DNA of 15,584 nucleotides from Burkholderiaceae bacterium (GCA_019428955.1 JAHYJF010000056.1:1-15584), one strand, 5' to 3'. Positions 7,909 to 15,163 are shown, numbered from the stretch's first letter. The notes: generated from the letters alone by a model not told the origin. A program made the numbers and translations.

Positions 7909-8565
7909 TTATGGGTTCCAGAGCAGGAAGCGGGCCGGTGTCGGGTTGTACGCATTGCATGGATTGTTCAGCTGGGGACAGTTGGAGACCAGCATCCACA
8001 GGTTCATCTCGGCGCGCAGCTCGACGTATTTGCCGGGCGCCGACACGCCGTCGGCGAAGCTCAGCTCGCCCGATTCGGTCACCGGCACGTTCATGAAGAA
8101 ATTGATGTTGGGCACCAGGTCGCGCTTGCCGAGGCCGATGTCGGCGTGCTGCAGCGCGGTCAGGTAATTGTCGCGGCAACTGTGCATGAACTTTTTCTGC
8201 AATGCGTAGCGCACCGTGTTGCTCTCGGCCGCGCAGGCCCCCCCCAGGGTGTCGTGGCGGCCGCAGGTGTCGGCGACGATGGTGAGCATGGGATGGCCGT
8301 CGTCGCTGTACAACACCGAGCCCGTGGTCAGGTAGATGCCGCCCTGGCGCAGCAGGGTTTCGGTGGCGCTGTAATGCTCGGCGCCGTCGTCGCGGTTGTA
8401 GAAGATGACATCGACGGCCTGGTTGCCTTCGAGGTCGACGATGCGCAGCGTCTGGCCCTTGTCGATCGCCAGCAGGTAGGGTTCGCCGGCCGGCAAGGTC
8501 TGGTCGAGCACGGCAGCCTCGGGGGCCAGCGTGCTTTCCTTGATGCGTATGGCAGTCGCAGTCAT
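7909..8565 (-). CDS. Carboxyguanidine deiminase subunit, DUF1989 (urea amidolyase-associated protein UAAP2 type)
   Basis: 218 residues, no signal peptide, cytoplasmic. It belongs to the DUF1989 family long called urea carboxylase-associated protein and since shown to form, with its paralogue, the carboxyguanidine deiminase CgdAB. That enzyme turns carboxyguanidine into allophanate and ammonia. I am not sure which subunit letter applies. Conserved-looking blocks are ADTCGRHDTLGGAC (Cys101, His104, Asp105, Cys111), HSCRDN (Cys130), GLGKRDLVPNINFF and SNCPQLNNPC (Cys196, Cys203). The cysteines and His104 are candidate metal or catalytic residues and are absent from the paralogue. The ATG at 8565 is chosen over longer frames because AGGAGA lies just ahead of it. 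That sequence overlaps the stop of the preceding gene, leaving a 10-bp gap. A 65-bp gap with riboswitch-like hairpins follows. Confidence 0.9.
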   Translation of the reverse strand: MTATAIRIKESTLAPEAAVLDQTLPAGEPYLLAIDKGQTLRIVDLEGNQAVDVIFYNRDDGAEHYSATETLLRQGGIYLTTGSVLYSDDGHPMLTIVADTCGRHDTLGGACAAESNTVRYALQKKFMHSCRDNYLTALQHADIGLGKRDLVPNINFFMNVPVTESGELSFADGVSAPGKYVELRAEMNLWMLVSNCPQLNNPCNAYNPTPARFLLWNP

Positions 8566-8575
8566 GGCCGTTCTC

Positions 8576-9382
8576 CTAAGCCAGATAGAGCATGTCGGTG
8601 TTGTGCAGGGCGCGGGCATTTTCCGGGCGGAAGGCGCGACAGTAATCGTCCGCCGGCGCCGGGCCGGAACGCCAGACAGCCAGGCCGACCTTGCTCGCCG
8701 GGTAGACCGGTGCCGGATTGAGCGGATGCGGCGCGCTGGAAAAGGCGACCAGCACATCCATGTCCAGGCGCAGGTCGACAAAATCGCCGGCCCGGGCATG
8801 GTCGGGCACATAGCGGAAACGGCCTTCCGCATCGACCGTGATCTTGCTGAAGAAATTCACCGGCGCCACCAGATCGCGTTTGGCCAGGCCATATTTGCCG
8901 ATCTCGATCAGCAGGCCGTCGCGGCCGGAGCGGGTCATGCCGTTGCGGTTTTCCTGATAGGCGTGGTCGCCATATTTCTCGTGCATGAGACGATTGTCCA
9001 GCAACAGGCCGAGCGGGTCGTGCCAGCCCAGGCTGTCGGCCGTGATCGAGGCCATGGCCCGCCCCATGTCGCTCATCAGCACGTGGCCGCGCGTGTAGTG
9101 GGCGGTGTGCTGGGCCTTGAGCGAATCCGGCATGTTGTAGCGCTCCAGTTTCTCCTGCGCCGAGTAGAGCACCAGCGACAGGTTGGCCCCGGCATCCAGT
9201 GCAGTGATGCGCAGCGTGGTGCCGCGCGGCAGCCGGTAGGACCAATGACCGCCACCGGGCACCAATTCAGAAAACAGCACCGTGTCGGCCGCAAGATCGG
9301 GCGCGAACCGACGCCAGTACTCGGGCGTATCGACGGGCGCTGAAGCCGGTGGGTTACCGAGTTCAAGTTCGTGATGTTCCAT
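8576..9382 (-). CDS. Carboxyguanidine deiminase subunit, DUF1989 (urea amidolyase-associated protein UAAP1 type)
   Basis: 268 residues, cytoplasmic. It is a paralogue of the next gene and is read as the partner subunit of CgdAB. It aligns through ADSLGWHDPLG (115-125), KYGLAKRDLVAPVNFF (163-178) and the C-terminal DMDVLVAFSSAPHPLNP. His121 and Asp122 are kept, but the paralogue's cysteines are replaced: Leu at the first two positions, Ala in SSAP. Its only cysteine is Cys248. This suggests that the active or metal site lies mainly in the partner and that this subunit is structural or completes the site. The start ATG at 9382 overlaps the regulator's stop by one base (TAATG), so translation is probably coupled. 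AAGGAAA sits ahead of it. No membrane or signal segment is seen. Generic DUF1989 membership is secure; the deiminase role rests on the family and neighbours. Confidence 0.88.
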   Translation of the reverse strand: MEHHELELGNPPASAPVDTPEYWRRFAPDLAADTVLFSELVPGGGHWSYRLPRGTTLRITALDAGANLSLVLYSAQEKLERYNMPDSLKAQHTAHYTRGHVLMSDMGRAMASITADSLGWHDPLGLLLDNRLMHEKYGDHAYQENRNGMTRSGRDGLLIEIGKYGLAKRDLVAPVNFFSKITVDAEGRFRYVPDHARAGDFVDLRLDMDVLVAFSSAPHPLNPAPVYPASKVGLAVWRSGPAPADDYCRAFRPENARALHNTDMLYLA

Positions 9383-9858
9383 TACATTTCCTTTTCGTCT
9401 GGCGGCGCGTGCAGGGGCGGAATGACCGCCGCCAGCAATTGCAGCCGGCCGGTGATGACGCCGCGCTGGGCGACTATTTCATTGGCGATGGCCTGAAGCT
9501 GGATGGCCGGCCCCTGGACCAGGATCACCTCCAGCATCTGGTCCTCGGTCAGGTGGACATGCAGCGAACTGATGACCTCGGCGACGTGCTGGTACTGAAT
9601 ATCCGCAAGCTTGCCCTGCAAGCCGCGCGTGGCGCGGTTGTACAGCAGGGTCAGCGTGCCCGCCATGACCGCGTTGCCGAGGCTGCGCTTGTGCTCGGCC
9701 AGCTGGTAGTTGACCATCTCGCCGATCGCCTGCGAACGGCTGTCGTAGCCCCGGCCCACGACCATGCCGTCCAGTTCGGCCAGCAGGTCGGGCGGCAGCG
9801 AAACGCTGATGCGGCTGACCAGGCTGGAGACCCTGTCGCTTCCGTTTTTCGTCGTCAT
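9382..9858 (-). CDS. NikR-like ribbon-helix-helix transcriptional regulator
   Basis: 158 residues. Residues about 14-57 form a ribbon-helix-helix DNA-binding domain (RISVSLPPDLLAELD, then GYDSRSQAIGEMVNYQL). Residues about 65-143 match the ACT-like C-terminal domain of NikR. Aligned to E. coli NikR, the four nickel ligands H76, H87, H89 and C95 become Tyr89, His100, His102 and Met108. Two of four are therefore lost and nickel sensing is doubtful. It sits inside the operon, 18 bp after the glutamine synthetase gene, and its stop shares one base with the next start. It may respond to another ligand and act on the palindrome at the operon promoter; both are inferences. The N-terminal extension of about 13 residues and the C-terminal tail of about 15 lie outside the core fold. 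Family membership is confident; effector and target are unknown. Confidence 0.88.
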   Translation of the reverse strand: MTTKNGSDRVSSLVSRISVSLPPDLLAELDGMVVGRGYDSRSQAIGEMVNYQLAEHKRSLGNAVMAGTLTLLYNRATRGLQGKLADIQYQHVAEVISSLHVHLTEDQMLEVILVQGPAIQLQAIANEIVAQRGVITGRLQLLAAVIPPLHAPPDEKEM

Positions 9859-9876
9859 AGCGGTCCGGTCCCGGCT

Positions 9877-11289
9877 TCAGAACATGTAGCTGTAGCGTTC
9901 CACTTCCCACTTGCTGACCGACAGGTGATAGGCCTCCCATTCTTCGGTTTTATAGCGGATGAACTCGTCGCGCAGCCCCTTGCCCAAAGCGGCCTCGACC
10001 AGCGGGTCGGCGGCGAAGGCGTCGACCGCCTCCTGCAGGGTCTGCGGCAGGAACTCGATGCCGCGCGCGCGCCGTTCGTCGTCGCCGATGGCGTACAGGT
10101 TGTCTTCATTCGGGTTGCCCGGATCGAGCCCCTCGCGGATCCCTTCGAGGCCGGCGGCCAGCGCCAGCGTGGCCGCCAGGTAGGGATTGACCGCGCCATC
10201 GGCGTTGCGCGATTCACATCGACCGCCGCCGGACGGAATGCGAACCGAGTTGGTGCGGTTGTTGGAGCCCCAGGAATTGAACACCGGCGCCCAGGAAAAG
10301 TAGCTCATCGCACCGCGACGGACCAGGCGCTTGTAGCTGTTCACCGTGGGCGCGAATACGGCGCACAGGGCGCGGCCGTGCTTGAGGATGCCGGCGACGA
10401 AGCTGTAGCCGAGCGGGGTGAGGCCGATGCCGTGCGGATCGTCCTCGGGCGCGCAGGCGAACAGGTTCTTGCCGGTATCGAGGTCGTAGATCGACATGTT
10501 GAAGTGGGCACCGTTGCCGGTCTTGTCGGCGAAGGGCTTGGGCATCATGGTGGCGAGCAGGCCCTCTTCCTTGGCGTAGTGCTTGGCCATGAAACGGAAG
10601 AAGGTCAGGCGGTCGCAGGTGGTCAGGGCGTCGGCGTAGTTGAAATCGAACTCGAACTGGCCGTTGGCGTCTTCGTGGTCGAACGAATACAGGTCCCAGC
10701 CGAGGTCGTTGATGGAGGTGGCCACCTTGTCGAGCCAGGAGAAGTTGTCGACGAAGCCGCGCACGTCGTAGCAGGGCTTGGTCAGCTTATCGTCGGTGAT
10801 GGGCACCGACAGGCTGCCGTCCGCGTTCTGCTTCAACAGGAAGATCTCGCACTCGATGCCGAGATTCATGCCGTAGCCCAACCTGGCCGCCTCGGCCAGC
10901 TGGTTCTTCAGCGCCACCCGTGTGTTCAGGGCGTAGGGCTTGCCCTGGAAGTGATTGTCGGCCGGAATCCAGGCGATCTTCGGCTCCCACGGCAGCTGGA
11001 TGGCGCGGTCGAGATCCGGCACAGAGGTCAGCTCGTCGTCGTTGGGCGCCTGGCCGAGGCCATCCAGCGCGTAACCGGTGTAGCGCTCGGAACCCCGGGC
11101 CATCTGGCCGAGGTGGGCGATCGGCACGACCTTGGCCTTGGGCACGCCGTGGATGTCGACGTAGGCGCCAATGCAGTATTTCACGCCCTTGTCGGTCAGC
11201 TCGCGCTGCAGTTGCGCGGTTGCCTCGGCCGAATGATGGGTTCCGGTGTCCGGTTTTTCCAGCACGGCGGTGTCGTCGATCGTGTTCAT
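9877..11289 (-). CDS. glnT: Glutamine synthetase family protein, type III/GlnT-like
   Basis: 470 residues. Beta-grasp N-terminal region VDIHGVPKAKVVP (44-56). Catalytic-domain motifs are GIECEIF (Glu146, Glu148), EDANGQFEF (206-214), KTGNGAHFNMS with His262, NSYKRLV with Arg321, and NNRTNSVRIP with Arg345. All core metal and substrate residues appear present. The form resembles the glutamine synthetase III/GlnT group found in accessory nitrogen clusters rather than housekeeping GlnA. Expected reaction is glutamate plus ammonia plus ATP to glutamine. A gamma-glutamyl-amine ligase acting on a different amine remains possible. The start ATG at 11289 is preferred over an upstream in-frame extension of 59 residues because AAGGA lies ahead of it and the extension would run into the neighbouring gene. 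Gaps are 13 bp upstream and 18 bp downstream. Its likely job is to capture ammonia released by the pathway. Confidence 0.9.
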   Translation of the reverse strand: MNTIDDTAVLEKPDTGTHHSAEATAQLQRELTDKGVKYCIGAYVDIHGVPKAKVVPIAHLGQMARGSERYTGYALDGLGQAPNDDELTSVPDLDRAIQLPWEPKIAWIPADNHFQGKPYALNTRVALKNQLAEAARLGYGMNLGIECEIFLLKQNADGSLSVPITDDKLTKPCYDVRGFVDNFSWLDKVATSINDLGWDLYSFDHEDANGQFEFDFNYADALTTCDRLTFFRFMAKHYAKEEGLLATMMPKPFADKTGNGAHFNMSIYDLDTGKNLFACAPEDDPHGIGLTPLGYSFVAGILKHGRALCAVFAPTVNSYKRLVRRGAMSYFSWAPVFNSWGSNNRTNSVRIPSGGGRCESRNADGAVNPYLAATLALAAGLEGIREGLDPGNPNEDNLYAIGDDERRARGIEFLPQTLQEAVDAFAADPLVEAALGKGLRDEFIRYKTEEWEAYHLSVSKWEVERYSYMF

Positions 11290-11302
11290 GATGCGTCCTT
11301 GT

Positions 11303-12079
11303 CTATCGGGTTGTGGCGGAGACAATGTCCCCGTAATAGGAATGGTCGAGCGGCGGTGTCTCCACGCTGCCTGTGCGAACCAGCGCGGCGAGGTCTTCCA
11401 CCAGCCAGTTGAACCAGCGCCGGCCTTTCTCCGCGCTGGCAAGGCTGGGCGTGCCGGTGACGCCATTCAGGCTGGTGCGGTTGACCGGATGCGCGAAGAC
11501 GCAGCCGCAGGTACGGTCCGGATCGTCGGCCTCGCGCAGCTTGTCAGGGCGCACACCTTCGGGGGCGATGGCCAGCATGATCGAGGCTTCGGCGTCGTTG
11601 GCGTGCCAGTCGGCGGCGTCGGCGCAGTGGAACTGGCGCACCCGTTCGCTGAGCGTCGCCGTATTGATCACCGCGACCATCAGGTCGTCATGCTCGGCGC
11701 GCAGCATCTCCAGGGCGCAGCGCAGCGGCGCCGCATTGGTGACGTGCGCGTTGACGATGAACAGGCGACGAATGCCGCTGTGATAGGCCCAGTCGCCAGC
11801 CTGCTTGACGACTTCGATGAGGGTGATGGGCTGCAGCGCGATCGTGCCGGGCCAGCGCCTGCTGTGGCCGAGCGAACAGCCGTAGGGCAGCATCGGCAGC
11901 ATGGGCACGCCGGTCTGCGCGGCAACGGCGGCGCACAGTTGTTCGGCGATCACGAAGTCGACGCCGCAGCCGAGATGCGGGCCGTGCTGCTCGGTGGCGC
12001 CCACCGGCAACATGGCGGCCTGGCCGCAACGGGCCAGCACGTCGGGAATTTCGGACCAGGTGAGATCGGACCAGCGCAT
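11303..12079 (-). CDS. Creatininase-family metal-dependent amidohydrolase
   Basis: 258 residues, cytoplasmic. Creatininase-family motifs are VGATEQHGPHL (Glu30, His32), Asp41, GHSRRWPGT (71-79), VNAHVTN (His112) and DWHANDAEAS (158-166). In Pseudomonas creatininase the metals are held by Glu34, His36, Asp45, His120 and Glu122. The first four are matched here, while the last is Thr114. The usual NGHGGN motif is altered to NAHVTN. The family includes creatinine amidohydrolase and cofactor-peptide hydrolases such as MftE, so the substrate cannot be read from sequence. Being between a transporter and a glutamine synthetase in a guanidine operon, it may act on a cyclic or acylated guanidine compound; this is speculation. 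ATG 12079 is chosen because AAGAGA precedes it; a TTG at 12097 would overlap the ATPase stop and is less likely. Confidence 0.85.
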   Translation of the reverse strand: MRWSDLTWSEIPDVLARCGQAAMLPVGATEQHGPHLGCGVDFVIAEQLCAAVAAQTGVPMLPMLPYGCSLGHSRRWPGTIALQPITLIEVVKQAGDWAYHSGIRRLFIVNAHVTNAAPLRCALEMLRAEHDDLMVAVINTATLSERVRQFHCADAADWHANDAEASIMLAIAPEGVRPDKLREADDPDRTCGCVFAHPVNRTSLNGVTGTPSLASAEKGRRWFNWLVEDLAALVRTGSVETPPLDHSYYGDIVSATTR

Positions 12080-12089
12080 ACAGAGTCTC

Positions 12090-13001
12090 TTACTCAACGT
12101 TGTCGTTGACGTTGGTGAAGCGAATCAGATGCGGCTTCACCGCCCGCTCATCTTCCGGCAGCGGCTCAGGCGCCGGATGGATCAGCGCCTCCAGCCGCGC
12201 CTTGGTGGCCAGGAATTCCAGCGTGTTGAACTGGCCCGGCGCGCGCGGACGCGGCACCGGCACCTCGATCACTTCCTGCACCTCGCCCGGATGGGCCTTC
12301 AGCACCAGGATGCGGTCGGCCAGGTAGATCGCCTCGTCGAGATCGTGAGTGATGAACAGCACCGTGATGTCGATGTTTTTCCAGATGTCGATCAGGTGCG
12401 ACTGCATCTTCGAGCGGGTCTGGGCGTCGAGCGCGCCGAAGGGCTCATCCATCAATAGGATGCGCGGCTGGTTGACCAGCGCGCGGGCGATGGCGACGCG
12501 CTGGCGCATGCCGCCGGAAAGCTGGTGCGGATAGGCGTCGGCGAACTTTTCCAGGCCGACCAGTTCCAGCCAGATCTGGGCATCCCGCGCCGCCTCGTCG
12601 TGGCTGCGGCCATTCATTTGCGGCCCGAACATCACGTTTTTCTTCACCGTGAGCCAGGGGAACAGGGAATAGCCCTGGAACACCATGCCGCGGTCCTGGC
12701 CGGGTCCGCTGACCGGCTTGCCGTCGAGCAGCACGTCGCCCGAGGTATGGTCTTCCAGACCCGCGAGGATGCGGATCAGGGTCGACTTGCCGCAGCCGGA
12801 GGGGCCGATGACGCAAACGAATTCGCGGCGACGGACGCTGAAATCGATGCCGCGCAGCGCCTCGACCTCGCCCTGCGGCGAGCGGAAGCGCTTGCCGAGG
12901 CCGCGCACCTCAAGAATGGTTTCGCGCTGGTTGATCCGGTCGAAGCGCGCCTTCACGGCCTCCGACTGATCCAGGTAGCTGGGCAGGGTGTTCGGGTTCA
13001 T
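12090..13001 (-). CDS. ABC transporter ATP-binding protein (SsuB/TauB-type)
   Basis: 303 residues. Walker A GPSGCGKST (66-74), Q-loop QGYSLFPW (109-116), signature LSGGM (161-165), Walker B ILLMDE (181-186) and switch His219 (THD) are all intact, so it should be an active ATPase. The FPW after the Q-loop is typical of the nitrate/sulfonate/taurine subgroup. An extra stretch of about 28 residues before the core and a proline-rich tail of about 40 residues extend the usual 250-260 residue length. It energises import through the permease encoded just upstream. Longer in-frame starts were rejected because they run into the permease gene. The ATG at 13001 lies 11 bp after the permease stop, with GAGGG overlapping that stop as ribosome binding site. 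Confidence 0.93.
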   Translation of the reverse strand: MNPNTLPSYLDQSEAVKARFDRINQRETILEVRGLGKRFRSPQGEVEALRGIDFSVRRREFVCVIGPSGCGKSTLIRILAGLEDHTSGDVLLDGKPVSGPGQDRGMVFQGYSLFPWLTVKKNVMFGPQMNGRSHDEAARDAQIWLELVGLEKFADAYPHQLSGGMRQRVAIARALVNQPRILLMDEPFGALDAQTRSKMQSHLIDIWKNIDITVLFITHDLDEAIYLADRILVLKAHPGEVQEVIEVPVPRPRAPGQFNTLEFLATKARLEALIHPAPEPLPEDERAVKPHLIRFTNVNDNVE

Positions 13002-13012
13002 GGCGTGCGCCC

Positions 13013-13975
13013 TCAGCGGCGATCCTGGGTGCGATCCCAGGGGAACAGGCGGCGGCCGAGCCGGGCCAGAATCAGGTCGGTGCCGAAGCCGATGATGCCG
13101 ATGATCATGATCGCGGCGTAGACATTGTCGAAATGCTGGTAGCGCGCCTGCTGGGTGATGTAGAAGGTGATGCCGGAGCTGGTGCCGATCAGCTCGGCCA
13201 CGATCAGGTAGGTCCAGGCCCAGCCCAGCAGGATGCGCTGGTCGCGATAGAGGTCGGGCAGGATGCCGGGGACCACCACCTTGGTCAGCAGCTTCATATT
13301 TTTCGTGCCCAGGGTGCGGGCGGCCTCGATGAGGGTGGCTTCCAGCTTGCGGGTGGTGTTGGCGACGATCAGCACCTGCTGGAACAGCGTGCCGATGACG
13401 ATGATCGCGATCTTGGGGCCGTCGTAGATGCCCAGGATGGCCACCGCCAGGGCACCGAAGGCCGGCGCCGGCAGGTAGCGGAAGTATTCGATGAAGGGTT
13501 CGCTCAGACGGGCGAATGTTGTATAGGTCCCGGCCAGGATGCCCAGCGGCACGCCGATGACCGAGGCGATCAGGAAGCCCCAGAAAATGATCTGGATGCT
13601 GTGCCACAGGCTCTCGTGCAGCCAGGGCGCGTCCTTCTGCACCGGTTGCTTGGCGAAACCGGTATAGAACGCCTTCGCCACTTCATGCGGCGCCGGCAGG
13701 TAAATGGGGTTGGCCGGTTTGCCGGCCGGGGGGGCCAGGTTCTCCTCCCGCGTGTAGGCGGCTTCGTCCTCGAACTGGGACGAATCCACCAGCATGCCGA
13801 CCTGGAAGTAGTCGACGCCACCGGGATCGGTGACCTCGACCTTGGGATGCCAGATGAACGGGACATAACTCACCAGGCACCAGACCAGCAACGGCAGCAG
13901 AAACGAACCGATTCCCAGCAGGGTGCGCTGCCGCGCGTCGCTACCCGCGTCGGCCCTGATCCATTTGGCAATCAT
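13013..13975 (-). CDS. ABC transporter permease (SsuC/TauC-type)
   Basis: 320 residues from the chosen start. One membrane segment at about 18-40 is followed by an unusually long soluble loop (about 42-122). The usual binding-protein-dependent permease core comes next, with membrane segments near 124-150, 170-205, 250-270 and 285-305. The EAA loop is EAARTLGTKNMKLLTKVVVPG (from 218). SsuC-type permeases are normally about 250-265 residues, so the N-terminal loop accounts for the extra length. The ATG at 13975 is preferred because GGAG stands six bases ahead of it. An in-frame ATG at 13993 would add six residues but has no clear ribosome binding site. The partner genes on either side complete a canonical importer. 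The substrate is probably guanidine or a related small nitrogen compound, by operon context. Confidence 0.92.
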   Translation of the reverse strand: MIAKWIRADAGSDARQRTLLGIGSFLLPLLVWCLVSYVPFIWHPKVEVTDPGGVDYFQVGMLVDSSQFEDEAAYTREENLAPPAGKPANPIYLPAPHEVAKAFYTGFAKQPVQKDAPWLHESLWHSIQIIFWGFLIASVIGVPLGILAGTYTTFARLSEPFIEYFRYLPAPAFGALAVAILGIYDGPKIAIIVIGTLFQQVLIVANTTRKLEATLIEAARTLGTKNMKLLTKVVVPGILPDLYRDQRILLGWAWTYLIVAELIGTSSGITFYITQQARYQHFDNVYAAIMIIGIIGFGTDLILARLGRRLFPWDRTQDRR

Positions 13976-14010
13976 GCCCATCTCCGCTGTCATCCGAGGC
14001 TGCTAAAGGT

Positions 14011-15009
14011 TTACTTGTCGAAGGTGAAGGACGGATCGAGATAGCTGTCGATGTCCTCTCCCGCCTTGTAGACGCCGTTTGCCACGTTGAACTGGTCAGC
14101 CACTTTGGTGGAGCCATACAGCGACTTGAAGCCCTCACCCTTGACGTATATCTTCTTCGCCTCGTCCAGGCTCAACAGCTTGGTGCCCTTGAGCAGGGGC
14201 AGGTAGGTCTCGGGAGAAACCCCCACACGGGCCGCCATGATCTTCACGGCATCGGGCTGGGTCTTGGGGTCGTTGATGTACTTCACCACGCGGTCCCACA
14301 CCTTCACCACCTTCACCCAGTCGGCGCGGCGCTGCTTGGCGCTGCCGGGATTGACGGCGAGCACGTCGTAGATCAGGCCGGGCTCGTCGGCCGAGGTGTA
14401 GATCGGACGGGAACCCGGCACCGCCTTCATGGCCTGCCCGGCGACCGGCTGCCAGGCCCCCACGGCGGCGACGGCGCCCGAGGCCAGCATCTGCGGCATT
14501 TCATTGGTCTTGGCATTGACCAGGGTGACGTCGGATTCCTTCAGGCCGGCCTTCTTCAGCGCGTTCAACAACAGGAGGTGCTCGACCAGACCGACCTCGA
14601 CCGCCACCTTCTTGCCCTTGAGGGCCTGGACGGAACGGACGCCGGGCCTGCCGATCAGCATGTCGTTGCCGTTGGAGTAGTCGGTCAACATGACCATCAC
14701 GCTCTTACCACCGGCCGACCCGGTCACCAGGGCGTCGCCGTTGGTCATGGTGACGGCGTCGATCTTGCCGGCCGCGAAGGCATCCATGGACGCGGAGTAG
14801 TCGAACCACTCGAAGGTGACGGGCACGCCCGCTTCCTTGAACCAGCCCTTGTCGATGGCCACCTGCCACGCCACCCAGCCCGGCCAGTCGCTGTAGCCGA
14901 TCTTGAGGGGTTGGGCAGCATGGGCCGAAATGGCCATGGCCGTAACGACGGGGATCACCAGCCGGGTCAACAGCGTCTTCAGGGTGCTTCTGATGTGCTT
15001 CACATTCAT
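14011..15009 (-). CDS. ABC transporter periplasmic substrate-binding protein, urea-carboxylase-region family
   Basis: 332 residues. A Sec signal peptide is clear: basic start MNVKHIRSTLK, hydrophobic stretch to about 27, and cleavage near AHA-AQ (residue 31). The mature protein begins LKIGYSDWPGWVAWQVAIDKG and has the two-lobed fold of the NrtA/SsuA/TauA group. This subfamily is known almost only beside carboxylase and DUF1989 genes, so the ligand is likely guanidine, urea or a close relative. It delivers substrate to the permease encoded 35 bp downstream. It is the first gene of the operon. AAGGAG stands 7 bases ahead of ATG 15009. The predicted leader from the sigma-54 start is only about 52 nt and carries the palindrome described separately. 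The protein has no cysteine for lipid attachment after the signal peptide. Confidence 0.92.
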   Translation of the reverse strand: MNVKHIRSTLKTLLTRLVIPVVTAMAISAHAAQPLKIGYSDWPGWVAWQVAIDKGWFKEAGVPVTFEWFDYSASMDAFAAGKIDAVTMTNGDALVTGSAGGKSVMVMLTDYSNGNDMLIGRPGVRSVQALKGKKVAVEVGLVEHLLLLNALKKAGLKESDVTLVNAKTNEMPQMLASGAVAAVGAWQPVAGQAMKAVPGSRPIYTSADEPGLIYDVLAVNPGSAKQRRADWVKVVKVWDRVVKYINDPKTQPDAVKIMAARVGVSPETYLPLLKGTKLLSLDEAKKIYVKGEGFKSLYGSTKVADQFNVANGVYKAGEDIDSYLDPSFTFDK

Positions 15010-15039
15010 GCTGGGCTCCTTGGATGAGTGGTATTACCA

Positions 15040-15064
15040 AAGTGAATATTCGTAATATTCACTT
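15040..15064. promoter_or_regulatory. 25-bp palindromic operator candidate at the operon start site
   Basis: Arm AAGTGAATATT (15040-15050) and its exact reverse complement (15054-15064) are separated by CGT. It is AT-rich inside GC-rich surroundings and covers the start site predicted from the sigma-54 promoter (about 15061). A repressor bound here would block initiation. The NikR-like regulator encoded in the operon is one candidate; others are possible. As RNA, the same bases would form a hairpin at the extreme 5' end of the transcript, an alternative reading. Confidence 0.7.
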
Positions 15065-15070
15065 GTTGTT

Positions 15071-15087
15071 AAGCAACCCCCGTGCCA
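15071..15087 (-). promoter_or_regulatory. Sigma-54 promoter of the guanidine operon
   Basis: On the minus strand the sequence is TGGCAC-GGGGG-TTGCTT, which matches the sigma-54 consensus TGGCAC-N5-TTGCW at every defined base, with the invariant GG and GC at the right spacing. The predicted start is near 15061, about 52 nt before the binding-protein ATG. It is the only strong promoter I see for the ten-gene run. Confidence 0.88.
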
Positions 15088-15163
15088 CGAGCTATGAGCC
15101 TTTTATCTCCATGAATTCAAAGCAACTATTGCCAAAGATCGCCTATGAAGCTCGCGTGGTTTG

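Noticed and set aside
6038..8167. Long plus-strand open frame (709 codons) opposite the carboxylase; likewise 9349-11412 (+) and 440-2242 (-)
   Set aside because: These are antisense to well-supported genes in GC-rich DNA. Their products have no recognisable domains and are low-complexity shadow translations.
12079..12097. Upstream TTG start for the creatininase-family gene
   Set aside because: It would overlap the ATPase stop codon, and the ATG at 12079 has a better placed AAGAGA ribosome binding site.
13002..13607. Extended 505-residue form of the ABC ATPase
   Set aside because: The extension is out-of-frame reading of the permease gene; the conserved protein begins at the ATG at 13001 with its own ribosome binding site.
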